A stretch of DNA of 64,000 nucleotides from Demequina gelatinilytica. GTDB taxonomy: Bacteria; Actinomycetota; Actinomycetes; Actinomycetales; Demequinaceae. Positions 24,019 through 33,980 of the stretch are shown here, one piece after another. The stretch spans positions 62,001 through 126,000 of the forward strand of contig NZ_BBLV01000001.1 of assembly GCF_000971115.1 (NCBI RefSeq), written 5' to 3'. The notes beneath the pieces were generated by a model. It was not told where the DNA came from, did not search any database, and saw nothing but the letters and a program-made list of their open reading frames with translations. Positions within the stretch are counted from its first letter, which is position 1, and each line of letters opens with the position of its first letter. The translations under genes and the position numbers were made by a program.

Positions 24019-24913
24019 CGCCTCCGAGCTCCCGGAGGGGGCGCCCGCTGGCCGCATGACGGTCCGCGATCACCTCGGCGAGGATCGCGATCGCCGTCTC
24101 GGCCGGCGAGGACCCTCCCAGGTCCAGGCCGATCGGCGAGCGCAGGCGCGCCAGCGCATCGTCCCCGACGCCCGCCTCGCGCAGGCGCTCGAGCCGGCGC
24201 TCGTGGGTGACCCGGGATCCCATCGCGCCCACGTAGCCGGCGGGCGATGCGAGGGCGACCTCGAGCGCCGGCACGTCCACGCGGTCGTCGTGGGTGAGGA
24301 GGCAGATCACGGTCGACTCCTCGACCTCGAGGGAGCGCAGGAACGCGTCCGGCCACGCGACGTGGACCTCGTGCGCCGTGGGGATGCGCTCCGCGGTCGC
24401 GAACACGGGGCGCGGGTCGACCACGATCACGCGGTACCCGAGCGCGCGTCCCGCCGCCGCGAGCGCTGGGCTGAAGTCGACCGCGCCCACGATCACCAGG
24501 CGCGGGGCGCGCGGACGGACGATGCGGTGGCCGCCCGGGAGGAGCATGGTCACCTCGCCGTCGTCCAGGGATGCCTCGAGCGCCTCCACGAGGTCCCGGT
24601 CGCCCGGTGCGACGTGGAAGGCGATCACGTCGACCGCCCCGCCGCATGCGAGGCCGGGCCGCAGCAGGTCGCCCTCGCCGCCGAGCGTCTCGGTCACGGG
24701 TGCCGGGTCGGCGAGGCGGGCGAGCGCGAGCTCGTAGGCCTCGGACTCGATGCAGCCGCCGGAGATCGCGCCGATCGCGCGGCCGTCCGCGGTGACCGCC
24801 ATCGCGGAGCCCGGTGCGCGCGGCGTGGAGCCATGGACCGCGGTCACCACCACGACGCCGAGCGCGCCACCCTCGTGCAGCACACCCAGCGCCTCGCGCG
24901 CGATCTCGAACAC
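24002..24913 (-). CDS. XdhC/CoxI-family molybdenum cofactor maturation protein
   Basis: A 303-residue cytosolic chaperone that inserts sulfurated molybdenum cofactor into xanthine dehydrogenase. The N-terminal XdhC/CoxI domain has [12 protein letters not shown] and [11 protein letters not shown] (with the conserved Cys). The C-terminal Rossmann-like domain begins [13 protein letters not shown] and ends with GYVGAMGSR and [12 protein letters not shown], both typical of the family. It is opposite to the xanthine dehydrogenase operon, with overlapping 3' ends, and only 35 bases from the divergent allantoinase gene. Confidence 0.9.
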   Translation of the reverse strand: MFEIAREALGVLHEGGALGVVVVTAVHGSTPRAPGSAMAVTADGRAIGAISGGCIESEAYELALARLADPAPVTETLGGEGDLLRPGLACGGAVDVIAFHVAPGDRDLVEALEASLDDGEVTMLLPGGHRIVRPRAPRLVIVGAVDFSPALAAAGRALGYRVIVVDPRPVFATAERIPTAHEVHVAWPDAFLRSLEVEESTVICLLTHDDRVDVPALEVALASPAGYVGAMGSRVTHERRLERLREAGVGDDALARLRSPIGLDLGGSSPAETAIAILAEVIADRHAASGRPLRELGGVIHRR

Positions 24914-24948
24914 GCCCGCCAGTCTGTCACCCCACCCGGAGGAACCAG

Positions 24949-26265
24949 ATGAGCCACGACCTCGTCATCCGCGCACGCCGCGCAGTGCTGCCCACGGGGG
25001 AGGTGCCTGCGGCGATCTTCGTCCGCGACGGGCGCATCGCCGCCGTGGGCCCGATCGACGCCCCCGCGCCCGATGTCCCCGAGGTGGTGCTCGCGCCGGA
25101 CGAGGTGCTCGTCCCCGGCGCCGTCGACACCCACGTGCACGTCAACGAGCCCGGCCGCACCGAGTGGGAGGGCTTCGACTCGGCCACCCGCGCCGCGCGG
25201 GCCGGCGGTGTCACCACCCTGATCGACATGCCCCTCAACTCGATCCCTCCGACGGTCTCGGTCGCGGCGCTGCGCGAGAAGCAGGCGGTGGCCGCCGGCA
25301 AGACGCACGTCAACGTGGGCTTCTGGGGCGGCGCGGTGCCGTCCAGCCTCGGATCGCTGCGCGAGCTCTGGGACCAGGGGGTGTTCGGCTTCAAGTGCTT
25401 CCTGGCGCCCAGCGGCGTCGACGAGTTCCCCCACCTGGACACGGCCGAGCTGGTGCGGGCGATGGAGGAGATCGCGGGCTTCGGCGGGCTGCTCATCGTG
25501 CATGCCGAGGACCCGGACGTCCTCGAGGCGTACGACACCCCGCCGGGCCGGGACTTCGGGGCGTTCATGGCCACCCGCCCCCAGGCGGCCGAGACGAGCG
25601 CGATCGCGACCGTCATCGCCGCGATGCGCGAGACCGGCGCGCGCGTCCACATCCTGCACCTCTCCGCGGCCTCGGCGCTGCCCGTGATCGCCGAGGCGAA
25701 GGCCGAAGGGCTGCCCCTGACGGTCGAGACCTGCCCGCACTACCTGACCTTCGATGCCGAGCACGTCCCCGACGGCGCGACGCAGTACAAGTGCTGCCCG
25801 CCCATCCGCTCGGAGGAGAACCGCGAGCGGCTGTGGGAGGCGCTCGCCGACGGCACCATCGACTTCGTCGCCTCCGACCACTCCCCCGCCACCGCGGATC
25901 TCAAGCTCGCGGGCGGCGGCGACTTCGGGATCGCGTGGGGCGGCATCGCAGGGCTGCAGACGTCCCTCGCGGCCGTGTGGACGGGCGCCCGGGTGCGCGG
26001 CTACTCGCTCACGGACGTCATGGGATGGATGTCGGCCCGTCCCGCCGCGTGGGCCGGGCTGGGCACCAAGGGCGTCATCGCGGCCGGCCACGATGCGGAC
26101 CTGGTCGCGTTCGCCGCGGAGGAGCCGTGGGAGGTGCACGCGGGCGAGCTCGCGCACAAGAACCCCGTGAGCGCCTACGACGGGCACGCGCTCGCCGGGC
26201 GCGTGCGCCGGGTCTGGATCGGCGGCTCCGAGGAGGCCGACGGGGTGATGATCGCGCGGCCGTGA
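24949..26265 (+). CDS. allB: Allantoinase
   Basis: A 438-residue cyclic amidohydrolase opening allantoin to allantoate. Binuclear metal residues: DTHVHVNEPGRTEWEGF (His-x-His), the carbamylated Lys in VFGFKCFLAPSGV, HAEDPD, ILHLSAAS and ASDHSPAT. The NEPGRTEWEG sequence distinguishes allantoinase from dihydroorotase and hydantoinase. GGAGGAA lies 5 bases before the ATG. It is divergent from xdhC and is followed by the urate oxidase gene with its own operator. Confidence 0.93.
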   Translation: MSHDLVIRARRAVLPTGEVPAAIFVRDGRIAAVGPIDAPAPDVPEVVLAPDEVLVPGAVDTHVHVNEPGRTEWEGFDSATRAARAGGVTTLIDMPLNSIPPTVSVAALREKQAVAAGKTHVNVGFWGGAVPSSLGSLRELWDQGVFGFKCFLAPSGVDEFPHLDTAELVRAMEEIAGFGGLLIVHAEDPDVLEAYDTPPGRDFGAFMATRPQAAETSAIATVIAAMRETGARVHILHLSAASALPVIAEAKAEGLPLTVETCPHYLTFDAEHVPDGATQYKCCPPIRSEENRERLWEALADGTIDFVASDHSPATADLKLAGGGDFGIAWGGIAGLQTSLAAVWTGARVRGYSLTDVMGWMSARPAAWAGLGTKGVIAAGHDADLVAFAAEEPWEVHAGELAHKNPVSAYDGHALAGRVRRVWIGGSEEADGVMIARP

Positions 26266-26285
26266 CGGCGCGGCATCACGGCGAA

Positions 26286-26304
26286 ATGTCGATGTAATCA
26301 ACAT
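26286..26304 (+). promoter_or_regulatory. 19-bp palindromic operator, copy 2 (urate oxidase)
   Basis: ATGTCGATGTAATCAACAT is the most symmetrical of the three copies: arms ATGT-C-GAT and ATC-A-ACAT around a 3-base centre. It lies 39 bases before the urate oxidase ATG. The preceding GCGAA is shared with copy 3 at 42615. Confidence 0.7.
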
Positions 26305-26343
26305 GCCCTACCGTGCGATCAGCACCCATCAACGGAGGTAATC

Positions 26344-27246
26344 ATGGGCATCATCCTGGGCGACCACCAGTACGGCAAGGCCGAGAACGGCATCGTGCGC
26401 ATCGTGCGCGACACCCCTCGTCACGAGATCCGCGACGTCAACGTCTCGAGCTGCCTGCGCGGACGCTTCGACGATGCCCACCTCACCGGCGACCAGGGCG
26501 CCGTCCTCCCGACGGACACGCAGAAGCAGACGTCGTACGCGTTCGCGAAGACCGTCGGCCTGGCCTCGCTCGAGCGCTACGCCTATGCGCTCGCGACCCA
26601 CTTCGTGAACGACGTCGAGCCCGTCGACCAGGCGCGCGTCGAGCTCGAGGAGTTCGCGTGGGAGCGCGTGTCCGTGGGCGGGACCGAGCATGACTTCAGC
26701 TGGGTGCGGAAGGGCCAGGAGGTGCGCACCGTGTCCGTCACGTACGACGCCGAGGGGACCTGGATCACCGGCGGGCTCAAGGACCTGGTGGTGCTGAAGT
26801 CCTCGGGCTCCGAGTTCCACGGCTTCCTCAAGGACGAGTACACCGTCCTCGAGCCCACTTCGGATCGCATCATGGCCACCTCGCTGGTGGCGAGGTGGCG
26901 CTTCGGGGACGTCGACGTCGAGGCCTTCGACTTCGACGAGGCCTACGCCGAGATCAAGGCGGCGCTGGTCGAGACCTTCGCGGGCTTCCACTCGCTCGCG
27001 CTGCAGCAGACGCTGTACGAGATGGGCAAGGCCGCGCTCGAGGCCGTGCCCGAGCTGGTCGAGGTGCGTCTCTCCGCGCCCAACAAGCACCACTTCGCGT
27101 ACGACCTGGCGCCCTTCGGCCTTGAGAACACCAACGAGGTCTTCCACGCGGACGACCGCCCGTACGGGCTCATCCAGGCGTCGGTGACCCGCGACGATGC
27201 GCCGGACGCCGGCCCCGCATGGCAGGGGTACAGCGGGCTCGTCTAG
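26344..27246 (+). CDS. pucL: Urate oxidase (factor-independent urate hydroxylase)
   Basis: A 300-residue uricase converting urate and oxygen to 5-hydroxyisourate and hydrogen peroxide without cofactor. The tandem T-fold residues are present: the Lys in GDHQYGKAENG (near 13), the Thr in LPTDTQKQT (near 57) and NKHHFAYD near the C-terminus with the catalytic His. FHSLALQQTLYEMG is a further family signature. The ribosome site ACGGAGGT is strong. Unlike B. subtilis PucL it has no fused OHCU decarboxylase domain; that enzyme is separate at 38098-38574. Confidence 0.95.
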   Translation: MGIILGDHQYGKAENGIVRIVRDTPRHEIRDVNVSSCLRGRFDDAHLTGDQGAVLPTDTQKQTSYAFAKTVGLASLERYAYALATHFVNDVEPVDQARVELEEFAWERVSVGGTEHDFSWVRKGQEVRTVSVTYDAEGTWITGGLKDLVVLKSSGSEFHGFLKDEYTVLEPTSDRIMATSLVARWRFGDVDVEAFDFDEAYAEIKAALVETFAGFHSLALQQTLYEMGKAALEAVPELVEVRLSAPNKHHFAYDLAPFGLENTNEVFHADDRPYGLIQASVTRDDAPDAGPAWQGYSGLV

Positions 27247-27280
27247 GACCACCCGACCCGCGCATCGTCCACCCGGACGC

Positions 27281-27316
27281 GCAGAGGCCCCGCACCTTCC
27301 GGTGCGGGGCCTCTGC
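27281..27316. terminator. Strong bidirectional terminator
   Basis: A perfect 16-base stem (27281-27296 with 27301-27316) closes on a TTCC loop. It lies between the convergent urate oxidase and nrdF genes and can stop both. There is no T-tract, as is common in such GC-rich genomes. Confidence 0.85.
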
Positions 27317-27333
27317 CGTGGACGCGGCGGGGC

Positions 27334-28320
<987 letters not shown>

Positions 28321-28352
28321 TTACGTGTGTCGAGAGGACGATGCGCGGGACG

Positions 28353-30482
28353 CTACAGCATGCAGCTGACGCAGCCCTCGACCTCGGTGCCCTCGAGCGC
28401 CATCTGGCGGATGCGGATGTAGTAGATGGTCTTGATGCCCTTGCGCCACGCGTAGATCTGCGCCTTGTTGATGTCGCGCGTGGTCGCGGTGTCCGGGAAG
28501 AACAGGGTCAGCGAGAGGCCCTGGTCGACGTGCTGCGTCGCGGCGGCGTAGGTGTCGATGATCTTCTCGGGGCCGATCTCGTACGCGTCCTGGAAGTACT
28601 CCAGGTTGTCGTTGTCCATGAAGGGCGCCGGGTAGTAGACGCGGCCCAGCTTGCCCTCCTTGCGGATCTCGATGCGCGACGCGATCGGGTGGATCGAGGA
28701 CGTCGAGTTGTTGATGTAGGAGATCGAGCCGGTGGGCGGCACCGCCTGCAGGTTCTGGTTGAAGATGCCGTGCTCCTGGACGCTGGCCTTGAGCGAGCGC
28801 CAGTCCTCCTGCGTCGGGATCTCGATGCCGGCGTCGGCGAACAGCGCCGCGACGCGGGCCGTCGCGGGCACCCACTCCTGCTCGGTGTACTTGTCGAAGA
28901 ACTCGCCCGACGCGTACTTCGAGTTCTCGAAGCCCTCGAACGCGGTCCCCTGCTCCTTCGCGATCGTGTTCGACGCGGCGACGGCGTGGAACAGCACCGT
29001 GTAGAAGTAGATGTTGGTGAAGTCCACACCCTCCTCGGAGCCGTAGTGGATCCGCTCGCGGCCGAGGTAGCCGTGGAGGTTCATCTGGCCCAGGCCGATC
29101 GCGTGGGCGCGGTCGTTGCCGTAACGGATCGACGGCACCGCGTCGATGGCCGACTGCGTCGACACCGCGGTGAGGCCGCGCACCGCGATCTCGACGGTCT
29201 GCGCGAGGTTGCCGCCGTCCATCGCGGTCGCGATGTTCATCGAGCCGAGGTTGCAGGAGATGTCCTTGCCGGTCTCCGCGTAGGTGAGGTCCTCGTTGAA
29301 GGTCGACGGGGTGTTGACCTGGAGGATCTCCGAGCAGAGGTTCGACATGTTGATGCGGCCCGCGACCGGGTTGGCGTTGTTCACCGTGTCCTCGAACACG
29401 ATGTACGGGTAGCCGGACTCGAACTGCAGCTCCGCGACCGTCTGGAAGAACTGGCGGGCCGAGATCTTGGTCTTGCGGATCCGGGCGTCGTCCACCATCT
29501 CGTGGTACTTCTCGGAGATCGAGATGTCGCCGAACGGCACGCCGTAGACGCGCTCGACGTCGTACGGGCTGAAGAGGTACATCTCCTCGTTCTTGCGCGC
29601 GAGCTCGAACGTGATGTCCGGCACGACCACGCCGAGCGAGAGCGTCTTGATGCGGATCTTCTCGTCCGCGTTCTCACGCTTGGTGTCGAGGAACTTCATG
29701 ATGTCGGGGTGGTGCGCCGAGAGGTACACCGCGCCGGCTCCCTGACGCGCGCCCAGCTGGTTCGCGTAGGTGAAGGAGTCCTCGAGGAGCTTCATCACGG
29801 GGATGATGCCCGAGGACTGGTTCTCGATGTGCTTGATGGGGGCGCCGGCCTCGCGGATGTTCGACAGCGAGAGCGCGACGCCGCCGCCGCGCTTCGACAG
29901 CTGCAGCGCGGAGTTGATCGAGCGGCCGATCGACTCCATGTTGTCCTCGATGCGCAGCAGGAAGCACGAGACGAACTCGCCGCGCTGCGCCTTGCCCGCG
30001 TTGAGGAACGTGGGGGTCGCGGGCTGGAAGCGGCCCGAGACGATCTCGTCGACCAGCTTGGTCGCGAGCTCCGTGTCGCCCGCGGCGAGCGTCAGCGCGA
30101 CCATGACCACGCGGTCCTCGTAGCGCTCCAGGTAGCGCTTGCCGTCGAAGGTCTTGAGCGTGTAGCTCGTGTAGTACTTGAAGGCGCCCAGGAAGGTCGG
30201 GAAGCGGAACTTCTTGCCGTACGCACGCTCGGTGAGCTCCTGGATGAAGCCGAAGTCGTACTGCTCGAGCACCTCGGGCTCGTAGTACTTCTTCTCGACC
30301 AGGTAGTCGAGGCGCTCCTTGAGCGAGTGGAAGAACACGGTGTTCTGGTTGACGTGCTGGAGGAAGTACTCGCGCGCCGCCTCGCGGTCCTTGTCGAACT
30401 GGATCTTCCCCTCGGTGTCGTAGAGGTTCAGCATCGCGTTGAGCGAGTGGTAGTCCATGCCCGTGCGGGGCGTGTCGATCAC
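28353..30482 (-). CDS. nrdE: Class Ib ribonucleotide reductase large (alpha) subunit
   Basis: A 709-residue catalytic subunit. Family motifs: [16 protein letters not shown], the active-site run [24 protein letters not shown], and the C-terminal redox pair CVSC used by NrdH. The GTG at 30482 overlaps the nrdI stop (GTGA). It lacks an ATP-cone domain, as expected for NrdE. The annotated start gives [17 protein letters not shown] at the N-terminus. Confidence 0.96.
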   Translation of the reverse strand: MIDTPRTGMDYHSLNAMLNLYDTEGKIQFDKDREAAREYFLQHVNQNTVFFHSLKERLDYLVEKKYYEPEVLEQYDFGFIQELTERAYGKKFRFPTFLGAFKYYTSYTLKTFDGKRYLERYEDRVVMVALTLAAGDTELATKLVDEIVSGRFQPATPTFLNAGKAQRGEFVSCFLLRIEDNMESIGRSINSALQLSKRGGGVALSLSNIREAGAPIKHIENQSSGIIPVMKLLEDSFTYANQLGARQGAGAVYLSAHHPDIMKFLDTKRENADEKIRIKTLSLGVVVPDITFELARKNEEMYLFSPYDVERVYGVPFGDISISEKYHEMVDDARIRKTKISARQFFQTVAELQFESGYPYIVFEDTVNNANPVAGRINMSNLCSEILQVNTPSTFNEDLTYAETGKDISCNLGSMNIATAMDGGNLAQTVEIAVRGLTAVSTQSAIDAVPSIRYGNDRAHAIGLGQMNLHGYLGRERIHYGSEEGVDFTNIYFYTVLFHAVAASNTIAKEQGTAFEGFENSKYASGEFFDKYTEQEWVPATARVAALFADAGIEIPTQEDWRSLKASVQEHGIFNQNLQAVPPTGSISYINNSTSSIHPIASRIEIRKEGKLGRVYYPAPFMDNDNLEYFQDAYEIGPEKIIDTYAAATQHVDQGLSLTLFFPDTATTRDINKAQIYAWRKGIKTIYYIRIRQMALEGTEVEGCVSCML

Positions 30483-30880
30483 AGTTGCTTCCACAGGTCT
30501 TCCAATCCATCGCGGACGGCGGTGACGTCGTCCTGCGTTCCGAAAAGCTCGAACTTGTACAGGTGCGGGACCTTGCACTTGCTGGCGACGATGTCGCCGG
30601 CGATGCAGTAGGCCGAACCGAAGTTGGTGTTGCCCGCGCTGATCACTCCCCTGATGTACGAGCGGTTGTGCTCGTCGTTCAGGAACTTGATGACCTGCTT
30701 GGGGACGGCGCCGCGGTCGTTGCCGCCGCCGTAGGTCGGGAGCACCAGCACGTAGGGCTCGTCGACCTTGAGAGGCTCCTCGGTGGGGTACAGCGGGATC
30801 CGGTCCGCCGGGACACCCAGCTTCTGCACGAAGCGGTGGGTGTTGCCCGAGGCCGAGCTGAAGTACACCAAGGAGGCCAT
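30479..30880 (-). CDS. nrdI: NrdI flavoprotein
   Basis: A 133-residue flavodoxin-like protein that supplies oxidant for the Mn2-tyrosyl cofactor of NrdF. FMN-loop motifs: [13 protein letters not shown] at the N-terminus, VLPTYGGGN near 50 and [10 protein letters not shown] near 85. Gene order nrdH-nrdI-nrdE-nrdF is the standard actinobacterial operon. Confidence 0.95.
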   Translation of the reverse strand: MASLVYFSSASGNTHRFVQKLGVPADRIPLYPTEEPLKVDEPYVLVLPTYGGGNDRGAVPKQVIKFLNDEHNRSYIRGVISAGNTNFGSAYCIAGDIVASKCKVPHLYKFELFGTQDDVTAVRDGLEDLWKQL

Positions 30881-30892
30881 AGGGCGGCTCGC

Positions 30893-31129
30893 TTAGGACG
30901 CGACCCGCTCGGCCAGCGCCGCGATGCGGTCGGGCTGGAAGCCCGACCAGTGCTCGTCACCCGCGATGACCACGGGCGCCTGGAGGTAGCCCAGCTTCAT
31001 GACGGTGTCGTACGCGTCCTGGTCCTCGGTGACGTCGAAGATCTGGAACTCGAGCTCGGCGCGCTCGAGCGCCTTCTTGGTGGCGGTGCACTGCACGCAG
31101 GAGGGCTTCGAGTAGACCGAGATCGTCAT
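30893..31129 (-). CDS. nrdH: NrdH glutaredoxin-like electron donor
   Basis: A 78-residue redoxin that reduces NrdE. The CVQC active site is at residues 11-14, and the thioredoxin-reductase-type tail WSGFQPDRI distinguishes it from glutaredoxin. The start at 31129 ([11 protein letters not shown]) is chosen over an ATG 45 bases upstream because an AAGGAC site precedes it and the domain begins here. First gene of the operon. Confidence 0.94.
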   Translation of the reverse strand: MTISVYSKPSCVQCTATKKALERAELEFQIFDVTEDQDAYDTVMKLGYLQAPVVIAGDEHWSGFQPDRIAALAERVAS

Positions 31130-31170
31130 GGGGACGTCCTTTCGAGACGCTAGGGCGGACTGGGTAGACG

Positions 31171-31217
31171 CCACTATATATGGGGCCTGCGCCCGGATGC
31201 CACCACTAGATGGTGTG
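31171..31217 (-). promoter_or_regulatory. Pair of NrdR boxes controlling nrdHIEF
   Basis: Two boxes, CCACTATATATGGGGC (31171-31186) and ACCACTAGATGGTGTG (31202-31217), resemble the NrdR consensus ACACwATATwGTGT. Their centres are 31 bases apart, three helix turns, the usual spacing for NrdR tandem boxes. A TATAGT -10-like hexamer lies inside the nearer box on the minus strand. nrdR itself is not in the window. Confidence 0.78.
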
Positions 31218-31229
31218 TTTCCTCCACAG

Positions 31230-31251
31230 ATTTACACACAATTTACACACA
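31230..31251. repeat. Tandem 11-bp direct repeat upstream of nrdHIEF
   Basis: ATTTACACACA occurs twice with no gap (31230-31240, 31241-31251), 12 bases beyond the distal NrdR box and 151 bases before the guanine deaminase start. It is one of the most AT-rich spots in the window. It may be a further binding site for an nrd or divergent regulator. Confidence 0.6.
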
Positions 31252-31402
31252 GCCTCGGGGGACGCCTGGGGATAGCCGCGGACGCCGTGCGCGACACGCC
31301 CGGCGACACGCCGGGACGGCCTGGGGATACTTGAAACGCACCCGAAACCCACCCCGTCTACGGTGACGATGCGCGCCTCCCCGGGCGCAGGGGGGACAGA
31401 CC

Positions 31403-32839
31403 ATGACAAGCCCGACAGACGCCTCGACCACGGGCGGCGTCCACGTCTACCGCGCCCACGTGTTCCACATCGCAGGCGCTCCCGACCAGACCCGGGTGGC
31501 CGAGCACCTGGTGTCCTTCCCCGACGGCGGGCTGGTGGTCGACGGCGAGGGCCGCATCGTCTGGCTGGGCCCCTGGCACTCCCTCCCGGCCGCCTACGCG
31601 GCGGCGCCGGTGACCCGCGCGGACTACCTCATCCCCGGGTTCGTCGACGCGCACGTGCACTTCCCGCAGTCGTACGCGACCGCCGCGCACGGCGGCGGGC
31701 AGCTGCTCGAGTGGCTCGACCACTGCATCTTCCCCACCGAGGCGCGGTTCGCCGACCTCGAGTTCGCCGGCCGTGCCGCGCGGTACTTCACGCGCCGCCG
31801 CATCGCCGCCGGCACCACCGCGGCGATGGTCTTCGGCAGCGCCTTCCCGGTCGCCCAGGACGCCCTGTACCGGGAGACGCTCGACGCCGGGCTGCGCGTG
31901 GTCTCCGGGCGCGGGATCCAGACGGTCGGTCCGGACGCCGCATCGGCCCTCCTCACCACCGAGGAGGACGCGGTCACGCTCGTGGCCGACGAGATCGACC
32001 GCTGGCACGCGGTCGACACCGGCGACCCGCGCACCGCGCACGTCCAGGTCGCCGTGGTCCCGCGCTTCTCGCTTTCGGTCACGCCGCGCACGCTCCACGC
32101 GCTCGGCGAGCTCTACGACGAGGCCCGCATGACCGGCGTCTACTTCCACTCCCACCTCAACGAGAACAACCGCAAGGGCGACGGCGAGATCGCCGCCGTG
32201 CTCGGCTCCTACGGCGTCGAGGCCTACCTCGACACCTACGACGGCCGCTTCCTGCCCGGCTCCAAGTCGGGAGGCCACTCGCTCCTGGGCCGCCGCTCCT
32301 CGCTCGCTCACGCCGTGCACTCGCAGCCGCGCGAGCTCGCCCGCATGGCCGAGACCGGCACATCCATCGCGCACTGCCCCACGTCGCAGCTGTTCCTGGG
32401 CTCGGGGACCATGCCCTGGCGTTCGACCGTCGCGGCGGGCGTCAACATCGCGCTCGGTTCCGACATCGGCGCCGGCGACGAGTGGCTGATCTCGCGCGTC
32501 GCGGGCGACTGCTACAAGGTGCACATCTCCGAGGAGGGCGAGGCGGGCACCGCCCTGCACCCCGCCGAGCTGCTGTTCGCCGCGACCCTGGCCGGCGCGC
32601 GGGCGCTCGACATGGAGCATGCGTTCGGCAACCTCGACGTGGGCAAGGACGCGGACTTCCTGCTCATCGAGACGAGCCGCTGGGAGCCGCTCGAGGGGAT
32701 GCTGTCGATGGGCATCCGCTCCGACGACGAGGAGCAGGCGACGCTCGAGGAGCTCTTCACTCTGCTGGTCGGGCTGCGCCAGCCCGCGATCGCCGGGGTG
32801 TACGTCGCCGGTCGCCGGGCCGTCGCTCCCCCGCTGTAG
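31403..32839 (+). CDS. guaD: Guanine deaminase
   Basis: A 478-residue amidohydrolase-type deaminase (guanine to xanthine). Motifs: PGFVDAHVHFPQ (metal His-x-His), the long ATAAHGGGQLLEWLDHCIFP segment typical of guanine deaminase (split over about residues 95-113), VYFHSHLNEN, HCPTSQLFLGSG and LGSDIGAG. It feeds the xanthine dehydrogenase at 20.5-24 kb. The ribosome site GGGGGGAC precedes the ATG. It diverges from nrdH across 273 bases; no copy of the purine palindrome was found there. Confidence 0.92.
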   Translation: MTSPTDASTTGGVHVYRAHVFHIAGAPDQTRVAEHLVSFPDGGLVVDGEGRIVWLGPWHSLPAAYAAAPVTRADYLIPGFVDAHVHFPQSYATAAHGGGQLLEWLDHCIFPTEARFADLEFAGRAARYFTRRRIAAGTTAAMVFGSAFPVAQDALYRETLDAGLRVVSGRGIQTVGPDAASALLTTEEDAVTLVADEIDRWHAVDTGDPRTAHVQVAVVPRFSLSVTPRTLHALGELYDEARMTGVYFHSHLNENNRKGDGEIAAVLGSYGVEAYLDTYDGRFLPGSKSGGHSLLGRRSSLAHAVHSQPRELARMAETGTSIAHCPTSQLFLGSGTMPWRSTVAAGVNIALGSDIGAGDEWLISRVAGDCYKVHISEEGEAGTALHPAELLFAATLAGARALDMEHAFGNLDVGKDADFLLIETSRWEPLEGMLSMGIRSDDEEQATLEELFTLLVGLRQPAIAGVYVAGRRAVAPPL

Positions 32840-32871
32840 GACCTGCGCCCGTCCGTGAGAGGATCCCGGCC

Positions 32872-33150
32872 ATGGCAGTGGTGAGCGACCGCATCGCGGA
32901 GCGTGCGGCAGAGGACTTCGGGCGCTCGGCGCCGCGCATCGTGAGCGCGCTCGAGCGGCTGACGGTGAGCGCGAGCCTCGACCGCGACCGGCTTCAGGCG
33001 GCGGTCCTCATCGCGGCGCGCGGCAACCTCACGCTGTTCGAGGACGCGCTCGAGCAGGCCCGCGACGACTGGCGCGACCTCCTCGACCGCGCGGGCCTGG
33101 CCGGGCACGACTGGGACGCGCGCCTGGACGAGGCGCTCGGCCTCGGCTGA
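32872..33150 (+). CDS. Small acidic protein of unknown function
   Basis: A 92-residue protein, mainly helical, rich in Arg, Asp and Ala (RIAERAAEDFG, LTLFEDALEQARDDWRDLL). It starts 32 bases after guaD on the same strand and ends just before the convergent NlpC/P60 gene. No ribosome site is clear. I do not recognise the family; small proteins with this helical acidic pattern are common neighbours in actinobacteria. Confidence 0.6.
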   Translation: MAVVSDRIAERAAEDFGRSAPRIVSALERLTVSASLDRDRLQAAVLIAARGNLTLFEDALEQARDDWRDLLDRAGLAGHDWDARLDEALGLG

Positions 33151-33164
33151 CGGCCTCCCTCGGC

Positions 33165-33788
33165 CTACAGCACCCGACGGATGCTCGTGGGCGTCGCGTA
33201 GACGTCGCGTTCCTGCACGTAGCTGCCGCGGTACGGGGCGTCGATCATCCTCCCGTCGCCGAGGTAGATGCCGATGTGCGTGCCGTTGTCGAAGATCAGC
33301 AGGTCTCCCACCTCCGCCTCGTCGAGCGACGCGACCTCGGTGCCGATCCGGCCCTGATCCTTCGCGACGCGCGGGATGTCGGTGATGCCCAGGTCCTTGA
33401 AGGACAGCTGGACCAGGCCCGAGCAGTCGAGACCGCCCTCGGACAGCGACTCCCCGCCCCACACGTAGGGCGTGCCCAGGTACTGGCGCGCGGCCTCCAC
33501 GAGGTCCTGGCCGGTCGACCCGGACGATGCGGCGGTCGCGTCGCTCACGGCGGTCACGGCCCGCGTGGCGATCGAGGAGGACGCGGCGGTGGCGGCACCC
33601 GCGTCGAGGGACGTCAGCGCGCTCTCGTAGGCGCTCGCGAAGTCGGGCTCTCCGGACGCGACGGTGGTCGCCACGGCGGACGAGGTCAGGGGCTGCTCGA
33701 GGGTCGCCATCACCGGCTGCGGCTGGATCATCGAGCGGATCTCCGCGATGCGTGCCTGGATCGAGGGCATGGCGGTGATCGAGGTCAT
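33165..33788 (-). CDS. NlpC/P60 (C40) peptidase
   Basis: A 207-residue cell-wall amidopeptidase. The C-terminal C40 domain has LGTPYVWGGES, GLDCSGLVQLSF (catalytic Cys), VGDLLIFDNGTHIGIYLG (catalytic His) and a final polar residue. The first 90 residues have no signal peptide or membrane helix; instead they read MTSITAMPSIQARIAEIRSM and FASAYESAL, a pattern I associate with peptidoglycan hydrolases in flagellar gene clusters, which leave through the flagellar export gate. No flagellar gene is in the window, so this is inference. Confidence 0.84.
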   Translation of the reverse strand: MTSITAMPSIQARIAEIRSMIQPQPVMATLEQPLTSSAVATTVASGEPDFASAYESALTSLDAGAATAASSSIATRAVTAVSDATAASSGSTGQDLVEAARQYLGTPYVWGGESLSEGGLDCSGLVQLSFKDLGITDIPRVAKDQGRIGTEVASLDEAEVGDLLIFDNGTHIGIYLGDGRMIDAPYRGSYVQERDVYATPTSIRRVL

Positions 33789-33980
33789 GGTGCGCCTCCG
33801 GCGTCGTTCATGGGCGGCCGATCCGTGGCGCGGGGGCGAGCGATCCGTGCTCGCCCCTTCCCATCGGCCCGGCGACGGGCAAGTTGAGGCGGACCACGCC
33901 GAAAGGCGTCGGACCGCGGACGATGCGCGACGACCCCAGGTCCCACGCGCATCGCCCCCAACCCGACTAGCCTGGCAACC

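Noticed and set aside
31171..31251. AT-rich stretch near nrdH as a replication origin with DnaA boxes
   Set aside because: The direct repeats do not match TTATCCACA or TTGTCCACA, and no dnaA or dnaN is nearby; NrdR boxes explain half of the region.
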